From Crocodylus rhombifer (lineage: Eukaryota; Chordata; Crocodylia; Crocodylidae), in assembly GCA_038503035.1 (NCBI GenBank), contig JAVSML010024320.1, forward strand, positions 186,001 to 250,000: a stretch of DNA of 64,000 bases, given 5' to 3'. Under the pieces are notes generated by a model. The model was not told where the DNA came from and did no database searches. It saw nothing but the letters and a program-made list of their open reading frames with translations. Every line of letters starts with the position of its first letter. The first letter of the stretch is position 1. Position numbers and translations under genes: made by a program. Positions 1-10,295 of this stretch are shown here, piece after piece.

Positions 1-2090
1 CTCTGCACAAAGAGCACTTGACCCAAATGTAAGATATGGGGCAACAGGTGGAAGACAGACAAACGTGTGAAGCAAACATCTTATTGATCTCTGCATGCTG
101 TCCTTGGTGTAAAGAAGCTTTGAAGGGCTGAGGTAACCTGTCGCTGGTATTTTAGTGGTACTGTGTGGACTGTGCTTGAGGACCATCCGTGTCCAATCCC
201 TGGCCCCACCTGCATGGATGAAGAGCAGAGTGGAAAGCCACTGGGTTTTGATGTCCTTCTACCCTTGGTTTCTCTGGTAGGTGCTAGGCAGGCACAATTT
301 GACTGCTCTTCTATCACCATAAAGAAACACTGAGAAACACTCTGGGTCAGACTTCTGGCTGATGTAAATAGGAATTGTCCCACTGAGTCCCCTTCTCTTC
401 CCACCTCCCCCATTTGTTAGTGAATGCCCTTGGAGATCCTGTATTTAGTCCCCCATTCCTTATGTATTGCTTAGGGGGACATGAGCATGCAATCAGGATC
501 TATGCCATTTGAGGGGGTGGTCTGCTCCTGCTGCTTTTTCCCCTTACTGCTTTGGAAAAGGTCAGGATGTCCTGTGCAGTGGGTGAGAAGCAGCATTTCT
601 GCAAGTGCCAGTGAGAATTGGGGAGCAGGGATTTTAAACCACAGCTACCTCAGCAGCAGGCAACTTTCAGCTGTGCTATCATTTCCCACACCACCCCTTC
701 GATCCAGGAGCTTTCTCTTTGAGCCATCATTCACTGCAGCTCTTGCTGCTTTTCCCCTCTCTCTCTTTCCACTTAGTGGCTCATTTACTGCTCAATCTGT
801 GATTAATTAAAACAGAATTTAAATAACTGTGCTGCTGCTAATTCATTTATAGCTACCCACTCCATGCAGGGATGTGTGAGGGGCACAGGTGGGACGGCAG
901 AACTCTCTGGTAACCACCAGAGGGCGATGTGCCCACAGGCTCTAAGGTTCAACCCTGGGAATTTGGCTGATGGTGGAACAAGGAGCAAATGAAAAACGCA
1001 GAAGTATTTTTACTAGTCTAGGGGTGGGGTGTGCCCACATACCTTGAAATAACTAAATTCTCCCTAGTTACATGATGACTTTGTGCTAAAGATACAGAAG
1101 TAGCTGTGGTGCCCGAGTGAACCATGCAGACAATTGCTTTAATTTAAGGAATGGAGACCCGAGTTCTGCCTCCTGTTGGGTCGTGACTCGGTCCAAGAGG
1201 GGTTGCACTGATTTGTAGAGCAAGAGGTTGAGTGTTTTATTTCTAAAGCAGGCATCACATACACCTGACTCTCCAGAAATAGCTTTGGAAAGCCACAATG
1301 ATTAAGAAAGGGCCCTTGAGTCAGAGTTTGTTGCAACCCCTGTTTTTCCCCAGGAATGGAGAATGTGCTTGGAGCATGTGTGAGGGGAATCCATAGCTTT
1401 CCATTTGCTCTTCACCCTTTGTGTCTTCCCTCCTTGACAAGTCACTGGAGGCAGCTTTGTCCCCAGTTGTTCACTTGTTCCTGGATTCAAAATCTTGGGA
1501 GGTTTTGTATAACTGTGAAAAGAAATAGGTGAGGCTTTTTCTCTCCTTACTACTAAATAGTACTTTACAATGAGCTGCCTTATGACCCAGCTCTGAATTA
1601 TTGACCACCAAGCAGTAAGCAAATAAAGGTAGCAAGATTGTGCCTTCTGTTCTTGGTTGTCTAGTGCCAGAAGGATGTGCGACATAATAAAACAGGGGAT
1701 GATGATTCATTGGGATTTTAGTAAGGGCTTTTACCAAACAAGATCCCTGCTAACCTGTGAAAAATGCCACAACATGAAGGAAACACGGAGTTTGTTACTA
1801 AATTTTCCAATTTAAACCAAAACCCCTTTCCTGTGATCTTAATCTCAACAGAAACAACTCATCTTTGCAAACAAATTGCTGGTAACTCGATTTCACTGCA
1901 AAGGTTTATAATCCCTTCCTGAAATATATACTGAATAATTTAGTAATCTTGCCTAGCGTTCCTCTTCTGTGGTATGAAATCAGAGGTGGTGGGTCAACAA
2001 ATACCTTGGGTGAGGAACACAGGCTGGAATTTCTATGAGGCAATTAAAGGTGGTGCACACTGCTGAATCTTCAAGGTGAAACTGTTTTTC
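1..2090. other. No gene recognised
   Basis: This stretch of ordinary mixed-composition DNA has only short reading frames with no recognisable domain. A tract around 880-960 and the pyrimidine-rich 745-775 are low in information. I see no repeat I can name. Confidence 0.6.
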
Positions 2091-2200
2091 AGGAGGGCCT
2101 GAAGAAGGGTGTTTGTACCCAAAAACTTGCAAAGAACAATTTTTCCAACTATTTACTTGATCTAATAAAAGATATCACATTTCCCCCCAAAAAACTTGTT
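2091..2200 (+). mobile_element. Penelope-like element 3'-end fragment
   Basis: The segment carries a GAAGAAGGGTGTTTGTACCC hinge followed by an ACTTGC block and then the tail CTAATAAAAGATATCAC. The same hinge and tail close the Penelope-like fragment at 17160-17262, so the two are copies of one 3' end. No coding part is present here. The family call depends on the better copy and is inferred. Confidence 0.45.
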
Positions 2201-2398
2201 TAGCAATGTGTTTTTCAGGCATTCAGGGCATAGGCTGATTAAGCACTAGTTACAGAGGGGCCAGATTTCCACTGAAAGCATAGATCTTCTTTCAGGTTGG
2301 TAAGGGGCTATTTAATGAGAGCCTCTTATGAGTATCTTGGGAGTTTCCCTTAGAACATCACTTAACTGCTGCAAAGAAACAAGAGTATCACCATAAGC

Positions 2399-2648
2399 CA
2401 AAGGTGGCCAGCCTTTTGTACACATGGCAGAAGTGGCACAAGTAGCCTCTGTGTGTGGCATGTAGCAGATCATAGAGGGTCCAAATAGGCCGGGAAGCAG
2501 AAAGCAGAACCACAGATTGTGCACGGATCACAGGGCAGGAAGCAGAAAGTAGAGCAACAGGTCGAGCAAGGAAGGGGATCAGAGTGGCACTCGGGGAGGG
2601 TGTAGGGCTAATTTGTGGCATGCCTGCCAAAAAGGTTGCCCCACACTG
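2399..2648. mobile_element. Small non-autonomous hAT element (250 bp)
   Basis: The left end reads CAAAGGTGGCCAGCCTTTTG and the right end, reverse complemented, reads CAGTGTGGGGCAACCTTTTT. These are imperfect inverted ends of the Charlie-like hAT type. Flanking octamers CCATAAGC (2391-2398) and CTCTAAGC (2649-2656) match at 6 of 8 positions, as expected for a decayed 8-bp hAT target duplication. The interior repeats GGCAGGAAGCAGAAAG-like motifs and has no coding capacity. A related copy lies at 12847-13048 in the same orientation. Confidence 0.6.
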
Positions 2649-2656
2649 CTCTAAGC

Positions 2657-4341
2657 AGTCCCCTTCTTATGGACATCAGTAGAAATGGAGGGGGTGCTCA
2701 GCACATCTCAGCTGAAGGTCCTTAGGGCAAAAGTAAGCATGATTCAGAACAATACACATTTCACAAAGTGCTGTTAGGGGAGTAGAAGTGCTTGAAACTA
2801 TACTTTTGGAAGGCAGAGGAGGACGACTCTTGGAGTATGGTGACTGGGATGATGTTCCAGAAATAGAGCTCATAGTGTGAGAAGACACAATATCAGTCTT
2901 TAATTGCCTTTTAAAAAAATGCTTATATTGCAGCTGATCTTCAGCAAGAGTTTTTTCTGCTTTTCTGACAAGCCTAAGAGGATCAGAGACTCAAGCAACG
3001 AGTTTAATGAAAATCTGAACACATTTATTGTAGATGTAATTTACATAGGGTGAGACAGTACTCCGAGGACACAAAACATCCTATGAAATTAATAGTTTTA
3101 GGATCTTCTTCCTGGTCTTTCTGGGTTTATTTTTTTTAAGCTGAATATTCATAAACTGCTGGAAAAATATTTTATCTATGAAAAAGGGGAAACATAAATG
3201 GCCCCATCATATTATCAGTTACAGATGCACAGCCCCTGTTAGAGTTTCTTGTGGAAAATGTATAATTATTTGTACAGCACTGCTTATAGGCTGCAGCTGA
3301 GACTGAGACCCAGTTTGTGCTAGTTCTGTATCAACATGAAGAGAAAAGATCCTGTCTTTGAAGGCCTTTCAATCTAAATTGACAGGAGAGGCACAAGTGG
3401 GAAGAAGGAGATGTTATTAACACCTTTTTACAGACTGGAAAACTAAGGTGGAGAGAGATTAAGTGTCTGAATGGGAATTAAATGTATACCTTCTGAGTCT
3501 CCATTCGCCACTGTGACCACAAGGATTGTTATGTGTAAAATGTATATATCAGGCTACAGCATGCTGGATTTTGACTTGAAACAAGCCCTATATACTTGCA
3601 GTGTGCCTTCAGTTCAATTTAGTATATTGGTTCAGTATGGCTTCAATGTGCTTTTTGTTTTTATTAAAAAAGATCAGTTGACATTAACTATCAATGTTAT
3701 TTCAATAATGTCCAAAGTATACATTAAAAATGCATAAGATTAGATATTTAACTTTCAATAGGAATTTGGCACAGACCAAGGGTAGTAAACATGGGCAAGA
3801 ACATATAGATTTTTAAAACTGCTTCCTGTAGTAAATCACAGCAGCAGCTTGTCCATAGTTAATGAGGAGAATGAAAAAAAAAATAACCCTCTGCATTGTT
3901 CAAACAACGTTCCTCCACCCCAATTTTTTCTCAACAAACACATTAGAAAAATTTATAATGCGGCTAGCTGTCCTTCCCTGGTCTTTATCTCTCTTCCCTT
4001 CATTCTGATGGAATCAGTGCTCTATATTACTTCTTAGATTCAGGAGATTATGATGATCTTTTGTGTTTTATTAGTTGAGAGGATTTTGTGCAAGGAGAAA
4101 AAAAACCCTCTTTAACATTCATGAATGAAGTTGCCTTTGCAAACAGAAAGAATGCAGAGGGGGAGGGGTTCCAGCATGCTGCCCTGATTGTGGGGTATTG
4201 ACAGGACAGTCGAATGCAAGGGTCCAAAGGTGACTTCCACCAATGAACAGTGAAGTCTCTTTCCTTTTGCAGTATGTGCAGAACGGCCCCTAAAAATAAG
4301 GCTGTGGGGGACATGCCACACCTCCTTTTTCTTTATTTCAG
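2657..4341. other. No gene; one weak SINE-like trace
   Basis: The stretch is mostly AT-rich and featureless. Around 3340-3480 there is a trace resembling a reversed MIR-type SINE: a segment about a third T reading CCTTTTTACAGACTGG, then AGAGAGATTAAGTG, which is the usual MIR order. The reading frame at 3471-3737 is AT-rich and shows no domain. Confidence 0.4.
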
Positions 4342-4457
4342 AACTCCTGAACACTGCAGTCATGTTTGCAGGCTCCTGCTTTACTGGGTGGGAGTCCCAA
4401 GAAGACAATATTTCCTGACATCAAAACTAACACAGAGCTTCATGGAACCCATCTCTG
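4342..4457 (+). other. Candidate spliced exon (116 bp), unassigned
   Basis: A strong polypyrimidine tract ending TTCTTTATTTCAG (to 4341) is followed by 116 bp and then by the donor-like CTCTG/GTAAGTGAC (GT at 4458). One frame is open throughout, beginning T-P-E-H-C-S-H, but it matches no family I recognise. It could be a coding exon, a non-coding RNA exon, or chance. Splice-like pairs occur by chance in vertebrate DNA, so confidence is low. Confidence 0.18.
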
Positions 4458-4641
4458 GTAAGTGACACTGCTTTGCAGCCTCCAGGAGATGCACATTTAA
4501 GAGCCAATTAGATCTCATCATCACCCAGTCTGATTAGATGAAGAGATGCCAAGAGAGATGGGGAGAAGCTCCAGAGTTACTCTGTATGGGACATGTCTCT
4601 CAGGTGACTGATGCTGGTTTGTGAAGTCTTTATGTCTCACT

Positions 4642-4897
4642 GGGCATGTCTACACATTTATTAATGCACTTTTGCTACTGCACATTAAATTTAATATCTC
4701 TAATGTGAGGTACTAAATAAATCTGTATTAGGCTGCCCTAACAGGCAGTGGCAAAAGTGTATGCTTTTTTAGTGATGATTAATGCACAGTAGCCTATTTT
4801 TACTGTGCTTTAGTGTATTAGCATGGTTTTTGACATGCTGCTTTAATGCGCAGTAAAATAGGCTACTGCACATTTAAGCGCTTTTGTAGATGCACCC
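4642..4897. mobile_element. MITE with GGGC-TGTCTACA ends (256 bp)
   Basis: The left end is GGGCATGTCTACAC and the right end reverse complements to GGGTGCATCTACA. Long inner arms are rich in TTAATGCACAGTAGCC-type words on both strands. The trinucleotide ACT stands directly on both sides (4639-4641 and 4898-4900), a possible 3-bp target duplication. Similar ends bound the elements at 42553-42799 and 55948-56334. The superfamily is not assigned; a 3-bp duplication would fit Harbinger or CACTA-like transposition. Confidence 0.6.
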
Positions 4898-6338
4898 ACT
4901 AATATACTAATACTATTGACATACATACTATTGACTACTGATACACTGACATACCTGCACACCAACCCTAATTTGGGGTAAATAGGAAAAATCTATGCAG
5001 TGTGACTTCAGGGGCCCACACATACCTTGCTTCTCTGATCATTTGCATGTTATTTCTACCCAGAGATAATTTTCAGAGAATCATAGAAAATGGGGGTTGA
5101 AGGGACCTCAGGAGGCCATCTAATCCAACCCCCTACTCAAAGCAGGACCATCCCCAACTAGATCATCCCAGCCAGGGCTTTGTCGTGCTGGGCCTTAAAA
5201 ACCTCCAAGGATGGGGATTCTACCACCTCTCTGGGTAACCTGTTTCAGTGCTTCACCACCCTCCTAGTGAGAGTTTTTCCTAATATCCAACTTAAACCTC
5301 CCTTGCTGCAACTTGAGACCATTGTTCCTTGTTCTGTCATCTGCCTCCACTGAGAACAGTCTAGCTCCACCCTCTTTGGAACCTCCCTTCAGGGAGTTGA
5401 AGGCTGCTATCGAATCCCCTCAGTCTTCTCTTCTGCAGACTAAATAAGTCCAGTTCCCTCAGCCTCGCCTCATAAATCATGTGCTCCAGCCCCCAAACCA
5501 TTTTTGTTGTCCACCACTAGACTATCTGCCATCCTTTCTATAGTGAGGGCTCCAAAACTGGACACAGTACTCCAGATGTGGCCTTACCAATGTGGAATAG
5601 AGCAGAATAATTACTTCCCTTTATCTGCTGGCAATGCTCCTACTTATGCAGCCCAGTATGTCATTAGCCTTCTTGGCAACAAGGGCATACTGCTGACTCA
5701 TATCCATCTTATTGTCCACTATAGTCCCCAGGTCTTTTTTTGCAGAGCTGCTGCTCAGCCAGACAGTTCCCAAACTGTAGCAGTTCATGGGATTCTTCCG
5801 TCCTGCATGCAGGACTTTGCATGGATCCTTGTTGAACCTCATGAGATTTTTTTTGGCCCAATCTTCCCATTTGTCTACGTCTTAATCCTAGCCCTACCCT
5901 CCAGTGCATCTATTACACCCCCCAGCTTGGTGTCACCTGTGAACTTGCTGGGGGTGTACTCCATCTCATCTTCCAGATCTTTAATGAAGATATTGAACAA
6001 AACCAGCCCCAGGACCAACCCCTGTGGCACTCCACTTGATACTGGCTGCCAGCTAGACATTGAGTCATTGAATACTGCTTGTTGAGCCCAACACTTCAGC
6101 CAGCTTTCTATCCACGTTACAGTTCATTCATCCAACCCATGCTTCCTCAGCTTGTTTGCAAAAATGCTGTGAGAAATGGTATCAAAAGCTTTGCTAAAGT
6201 TATGGTATATTACATCCACTGCTTTCTCTGCATCTGCAAAGCCAGTTATCTCATTTTAGAAGGCAATGAGGTTGGTTAGACATGACTCTCCTTTGTGGAA
6301 TCCACACTGACTGTTCCTAAAAAGCTTATTCTCCAGGT

Positions 6339-7034
6339 GTCAGCACGGAGGCAGAAAGGGATCTGGGGGTTATCATTGACTCCAAGATGAACATGGGTTG
6401 GCAGTGTGGGGAGGCAGTCAGGAAGGCCAGCCGTACCTTGGCATGCATCCACAGATGCATCTTGAGCAGGTCCAAAGAGGTGATCCTCCCCCTCTATGCA
6501 GCACTGGTCAGGCCGCAGCTGGAGTACTGCGTCCAGTTCTGGGTGCCACACTTCAAGAGGGATGTTGACAGCATGGAGAGGGTCCAGAGGAGGGCCACTC
6601 GTATGATCAGGGGACAGCAGGGCAGGCCCTATGAGGACAGGCTACGGGACCTGAACCTGTTCAGCCTCCAAAAGAGAAGGCTGAGGGGGGATCTTGTGGC
6701 CTGTTATAAACTAGTCAGGGGGGATCAGCAGGCATTGGGGGAGTCCCTGTTCCCCCGAGCACTGCCAGGAGTGACCAGGAATAACGGTCACAAGCTGGCA
6801 GAGGGTAGATTTAGGTTAGATATCAGGAGGCGCTACTTCACGGTCAGGGCGGCTAGGATCTGGAACCAGCTTCCAAGAGAAGTGGTGCAGGCTCCTACCC
6901 TGGGGGTGTTTAAGAGGAGGTTAGATGAACATCTTGCTGGGGTCATTTGACCCCAGTACTCTTTCCTGCCATGGCAGGGTGTCAGACTAGATGATCTGCT
7001 CAGGTCCCTTCCGACCCTAGAAACTATGAAACTA
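6339..7034 (+). mobile_element. CR1 LINE 3' end, nested insertion
   Basis: A 5'-truncated plus-strand CR1 begins in the middle of the reverse transcriptase region (the SAEAEKDLGVI segment) and ends with CTAGAAACTATGAAACTATG, the 3' signature of this CR1 subfamily. It interrupts the minus-strand CR1 between ATTCTCCAGGTG and CCTAGAAATGG. Its body is close in sequence to the copies at 24508-27286 and 10296-11467. Confidence 0.85.
6387..6950 (+). pseudogene. CR1 ORF2 C-terminal fragment (187 codons open)
   Basis: The open frame encodes the part of the CR1 ORF2 protein after the reverse transcriptase palm: the [36 protein letters not shown] and [12 protein letters not shown] blocks, then IWNQLPREVV near the C-terminus at residue 187. 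The palm with its catalytic aspartates, the endonuclease and ORF1 are absent because the copy is 5'-truncated. The first Met is simply the first ATG in the fragment and not a native start. It is not expected to have function. The long open frame suggests a relatively young insertion. Confidence 0.85.
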
Positions 7035-7086
7035 TGCCTAGAAATGGATTCTTTGAGGAACTGCTCCATGATTTTTCCAGGGACTG

Positions 7087-7956
7087 GACAACACCAAGAT
7101 ATGGGGTTGTGTGGACACACCTGCAGATAGGCTGCAGATACAAGCAGACCTAAACAGGTTGGCATGTTGGGCAGAACGGAACCAGATGAGGTTCAACATA
7201 GAGAAATACAAAGTGCTGCATCTGGGAAGGAAGAACCCCCACCACACCTTCAGGCTGGGCATCGCTAACCTGACCAGCAAGTGAAAGTGATCTGGGGGTA
7301 ACAATAGACCCAAGCATGAGTATGAGCCAGCAATGTGATGCAGTAGCTGCTAGGACAAATAAAACTCTAGCATGCATCAATCGACGCATCTCCAGTAAAT
7401 CCAGAGAAGTGATTCTCCCACTTTACTCAACATCGGTGTGGCTGCAGCTGGAGTAATGCATCCAGTTTTGGGTGCCACACTTCAACAAGGATGTGCTAAA
7501 ACTCAAGAGGGTCCAGAGAAGGGCCACCTGCGTGATCAGGGACTTGCATGGCAAGCCATATGAGGAGAGGTTGAAGGATCTCAGATTCTTCAGCCTAAAG
7601 AAAAGAAGGCTGAGAGGGGACCTGATTGTGGCTTACCCGTGTATCAGAGGCGTACATCAGGGGCTCGGTGAACAACTGTTCACCAGGACACCCTGCGGGA
7701 AAACTAGAAACAATGGCCACAAACTCCTGGAAGCTAGTTTCAGGCTGAACATTAGGAAAAACTTTACAACTAGGGTGTCCAGACTATGGAACAAGCTCCC
7801 TCCCCAGAGTTGGTGCAATCATTGACCCTTGAGGTCTTCAAGAGAAGACTGGACAGTCACCTGGATGGAGTCATCTGACCCAGATGTCCTTCCTGCTTAT
7901 GCAGGGGGCTGGACCCAATGGTCCTTTGGGGTCCTGTGCAGCCCTATGATTCTATA
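7087..7956 (+). mobile_element. CR1 LINE 3' end of a second subfamily, nested
   Basis: This plus-strand CR1 starts at D-N-T-K, just inside the catalytic box, and ends CTATGATTCTATAA. That tail differs from the GAAACTATG tails of the neighbouring copy. It carries the [13 protein letters not shown] and FSLKKRRLRGDL blocks (open at 7472-7825) with frameshifts upstream of 7472. The tetranucleotide ACTG flanks it (7083-7086 and 7957-7960), a possible short target duplication. Host CR1 sequence resumes at GGGTGAGGCC. Confidence 0.85.
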
Positions 7957-8596
7957 ACTGGGGTGAGGCCGACTGGTCTGTGGTTCCCTAGATCCTCCTT
8001 CTCTTCCTTTAAGATGGGCACTATATGTACCCTATTCTAATCATCTGAGATTGCCACGAGTTTTCAAAGATGATGGTCAATGGCTCTGCAATCACATCAA
8101 CCAACTCCCTCAGCTCCCTTGGATGCATTGCATCTGGCCCCATGGTCTTGTACATGTCCAGCTTTTCTAAATATTCCCTAACCTGTTCTTTCACTACTGA
8201 GAGCTGCTCATCTTCTTCCAAAACTGTGCTGCCCCAGTGCAGTAGTCTGGGAGATGACTTTGCATGTGAAGACAGAAGTAAAAAAGGCATTGAGTACCTC
8301 AGCATTTTCCTCCTCATCTGTCACTAGGTTGCCTCCCCCCATTCAAAAAGGGACCCCACACTTTCCCTGACCTTCCTGTTATTGCTAACATAGTTGTAGA
8401 AAACCTTTAGCACCCTTTAAAAAAATTTTAGCACATCAGTGTAAAGTACTGATACATTATCACAGAGAATATATTGGGCAAATAGGAGGATCCCTACCCC
8501 AAACAGCTTACAGTCTTTAAAGTCATGAGGAAATGCAACACAGAGCAGTTCATTAGTCAAACAGGCCTTGAACCTCCAGACATGTATGTTCATGAG

Positions 8597-9887
8597 CAGG
8601 GATCCTGGTTTTCCCTGATAAAAAAAATTGCAAATTATCTGATAAAACCCCCCAAATCCATGATTAAAATGAAAGCTAAGGCTCACTTCCCCCCACAGCC
8701 CCCTTGCCCTGCTGTTGTCTATTTTCCCCCACCCACAGCCCCCTGCAACTCCTAACCCTGCTGAGGGGGTCTTTGGCTGCCAAAGGTATGGGGCCAGGGA
8801 CCCGAGTCTGCAGCCCCCTGTTCCTGGTAGGAGGCAGCAGCTACTGCAGCAGAGTGGGGCCAGGCTCCCTCCTCCGCCTCCCACTGCCTGCCGGCTGTGG
8901 GCTCAGATGGGGGGAGGCCCAGCTCCTTGCCACGGCATGCACTCCCAAGGGGGCAAGGGGGATCCATGCCCCCCAGATCTGTGCATGGGGTGGGGGCAGG
9001 CTACCCCCTGTGTGCTTGGGCTCCTGCCCTGATGCCCTCCCCCAGAACCTCCACAGCCAAGTGGGTGCAACTCGGAGCTGTAGGTAACAGCAGGGCTGTG
9101 CAGGAACCTCCTTGCTGCTGCAAGCTCTATGCTGCCCTGGTGACACATTCCTGACCCTTGCAGCAGCAGTGAGGGACACATCCCTGTGCCGCTGCCCCTG
9201 CTGCTGCCATGCCCGCAGAGGATACATCACCAGGGAAGCATGGAGCTCACAGAGACAAGGAGATTCCCACATGGCCCTGCTCTGCCCTGCAGCACTGGGT
9301 TACACCTGCTGGGCTGCTGAAGTCCTGGGGAAAGGCAGCAGGGTGGGAGCCCAAACCCACATTGGGCAGCACCCACCCACCCCATGCACAGATCTGGGGG
9401 GCACAGGTCCCCTCTACCCTCCTTGGGAGTGCGCGCAGTGATGGGGAGCCAGCACCTCCTGCCCCCCACCTCAGGAGAAACCACCCATTGCCCTGTGGCC
9501 GCATATTGATGCACTGGGCCCCAAGCCCCGTGCCCTGCCTGGCTGGGTAGCAGCCCCAGTCCCAGACTGGTGTAACTCTCCCTCTCCCTCCCTTTGGGGG
9601 CCTCAATTCCCCCCCGCCCTCCACTTACCTGTTGGAGCTGCTCTCCAGGCTGCCTGACAGCCATGTGTATATACATGTACATGGTGCCCCCTGCCTAACT
9701 GGCCTCCTCCTACTCTCTCCAAGCCCTCTGGAAGCTAGAACTCAGCCAGCCTGCAGAGACCTGCTTGCAAAATTGCAAATTTGTGGGTTTCTCCGGTAAA
9801 GTGAGAAATCTGCACTTGCCCCCCGTAAAAGGTAAAATATGCGGTTTTCTCCGTTGTCCCATGGGAAACAGAGAAGCTGGATCCCTG
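8597..9887. mobile_element. GC-rich foldback DNA element (1.29 kb), hAT-like ends
   Basis: The left end CAGGGATCCTGGTTTTCC and the reverse complement of the right end, CAGGGATCCAGCTTCTC, are inverted copies. Flanking octamers TTCATGAG (8589-8596) and TTAATGAA (9888-9895) agree at 6 of 8 positions, which suggests a hAT-type 8-bp duplication. The interior is a long imperfect palindrome: about 8905-9145 folds back on about 9229-9470, for example CAGATCTGTGCATGGGGTGG against CCACCCCATGCACAGATCTG. The loop is roughly 9146-9228. The many overlapping frames here come from GC richness and the palindrome. No transposase was recognised. Confidence 0.6.
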
Positions 9888-10295
9888 TTAATGAAAATCT
9901 TATGCAGATGAGAGGGAGAGAACAATCCTCCTGTCTGAACTATGGATCAGCTTCAAAGCCACTGTATAAAGAGCATACCACATGTGATTCAAGTATGCTA
10001 TGTGAGGTCTTTGTGTCACTGCCCTATTCCCCCTTCCCTTTGAAATGGGATAAGTAGAAGAATCTGTGCAATAGTGATCCTGATCCTCCATGTACTTATG
10101 AACATGAGTAATATGCAAACAAGCGGTACATGCAAGACCCAGGGATCTGTTCATGGGCACAGGCACTTTTACAGTCAGTGCCATTGACTGTTAACTCTCT
10201 GGGACTGGGACCCATTTGTCAAACTTGTTCAAGAAAAACATTTTCACTCTGTTTCTGCAAGGTTTTTAAATATGTGTATAGTCTTCCTTGACAGT
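9888..10295. other. No gene recognised
   Basis: This is ordinary mixed-composition sequence between two mobile elements, with nothing I can name. Confidence 0.6.

Larger units (their letters stand above)
5078..8405 (-). mobile_element. Old CR1 LINE, split by two younger CR1s
   Basis: On the minus strand this is a CR1 3' half in three pieces: 5078-6338, 7036-7086 and 7957-8405. The plus-strand left edge is the CR1 3' end (AATCATAGAAAATGGGGGTTGAAGG). Reverse-complement translation gives broken reverse transcriptase words such as SSGVPQGLVLGLVLFNIFI with K-F-T-G-D-T-K where the catalytic FADDTK should be. The third piece carries the connector before the reverse transcriptase domain. Reading continues from one piece to the next when the two intervening plus-strand CR1s are removed. 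Stops and frameshifts make it inactive. Confidence 0.85.

Noticed and set aside
5504..6085. 193-codon plus-strand frame
   Set aside because: It lies antisense to the minus-strand CR1 and has no domain; it is a shadow of the CR1 coding strand.
8417..9682. Many overlapping 70-155 codon frames on both strands
   Set aside because: They come from the GC-rich palindromic foldback element. Composition is Pro/Gly/Ala/Cys rich and no frame has a recognisable domain.
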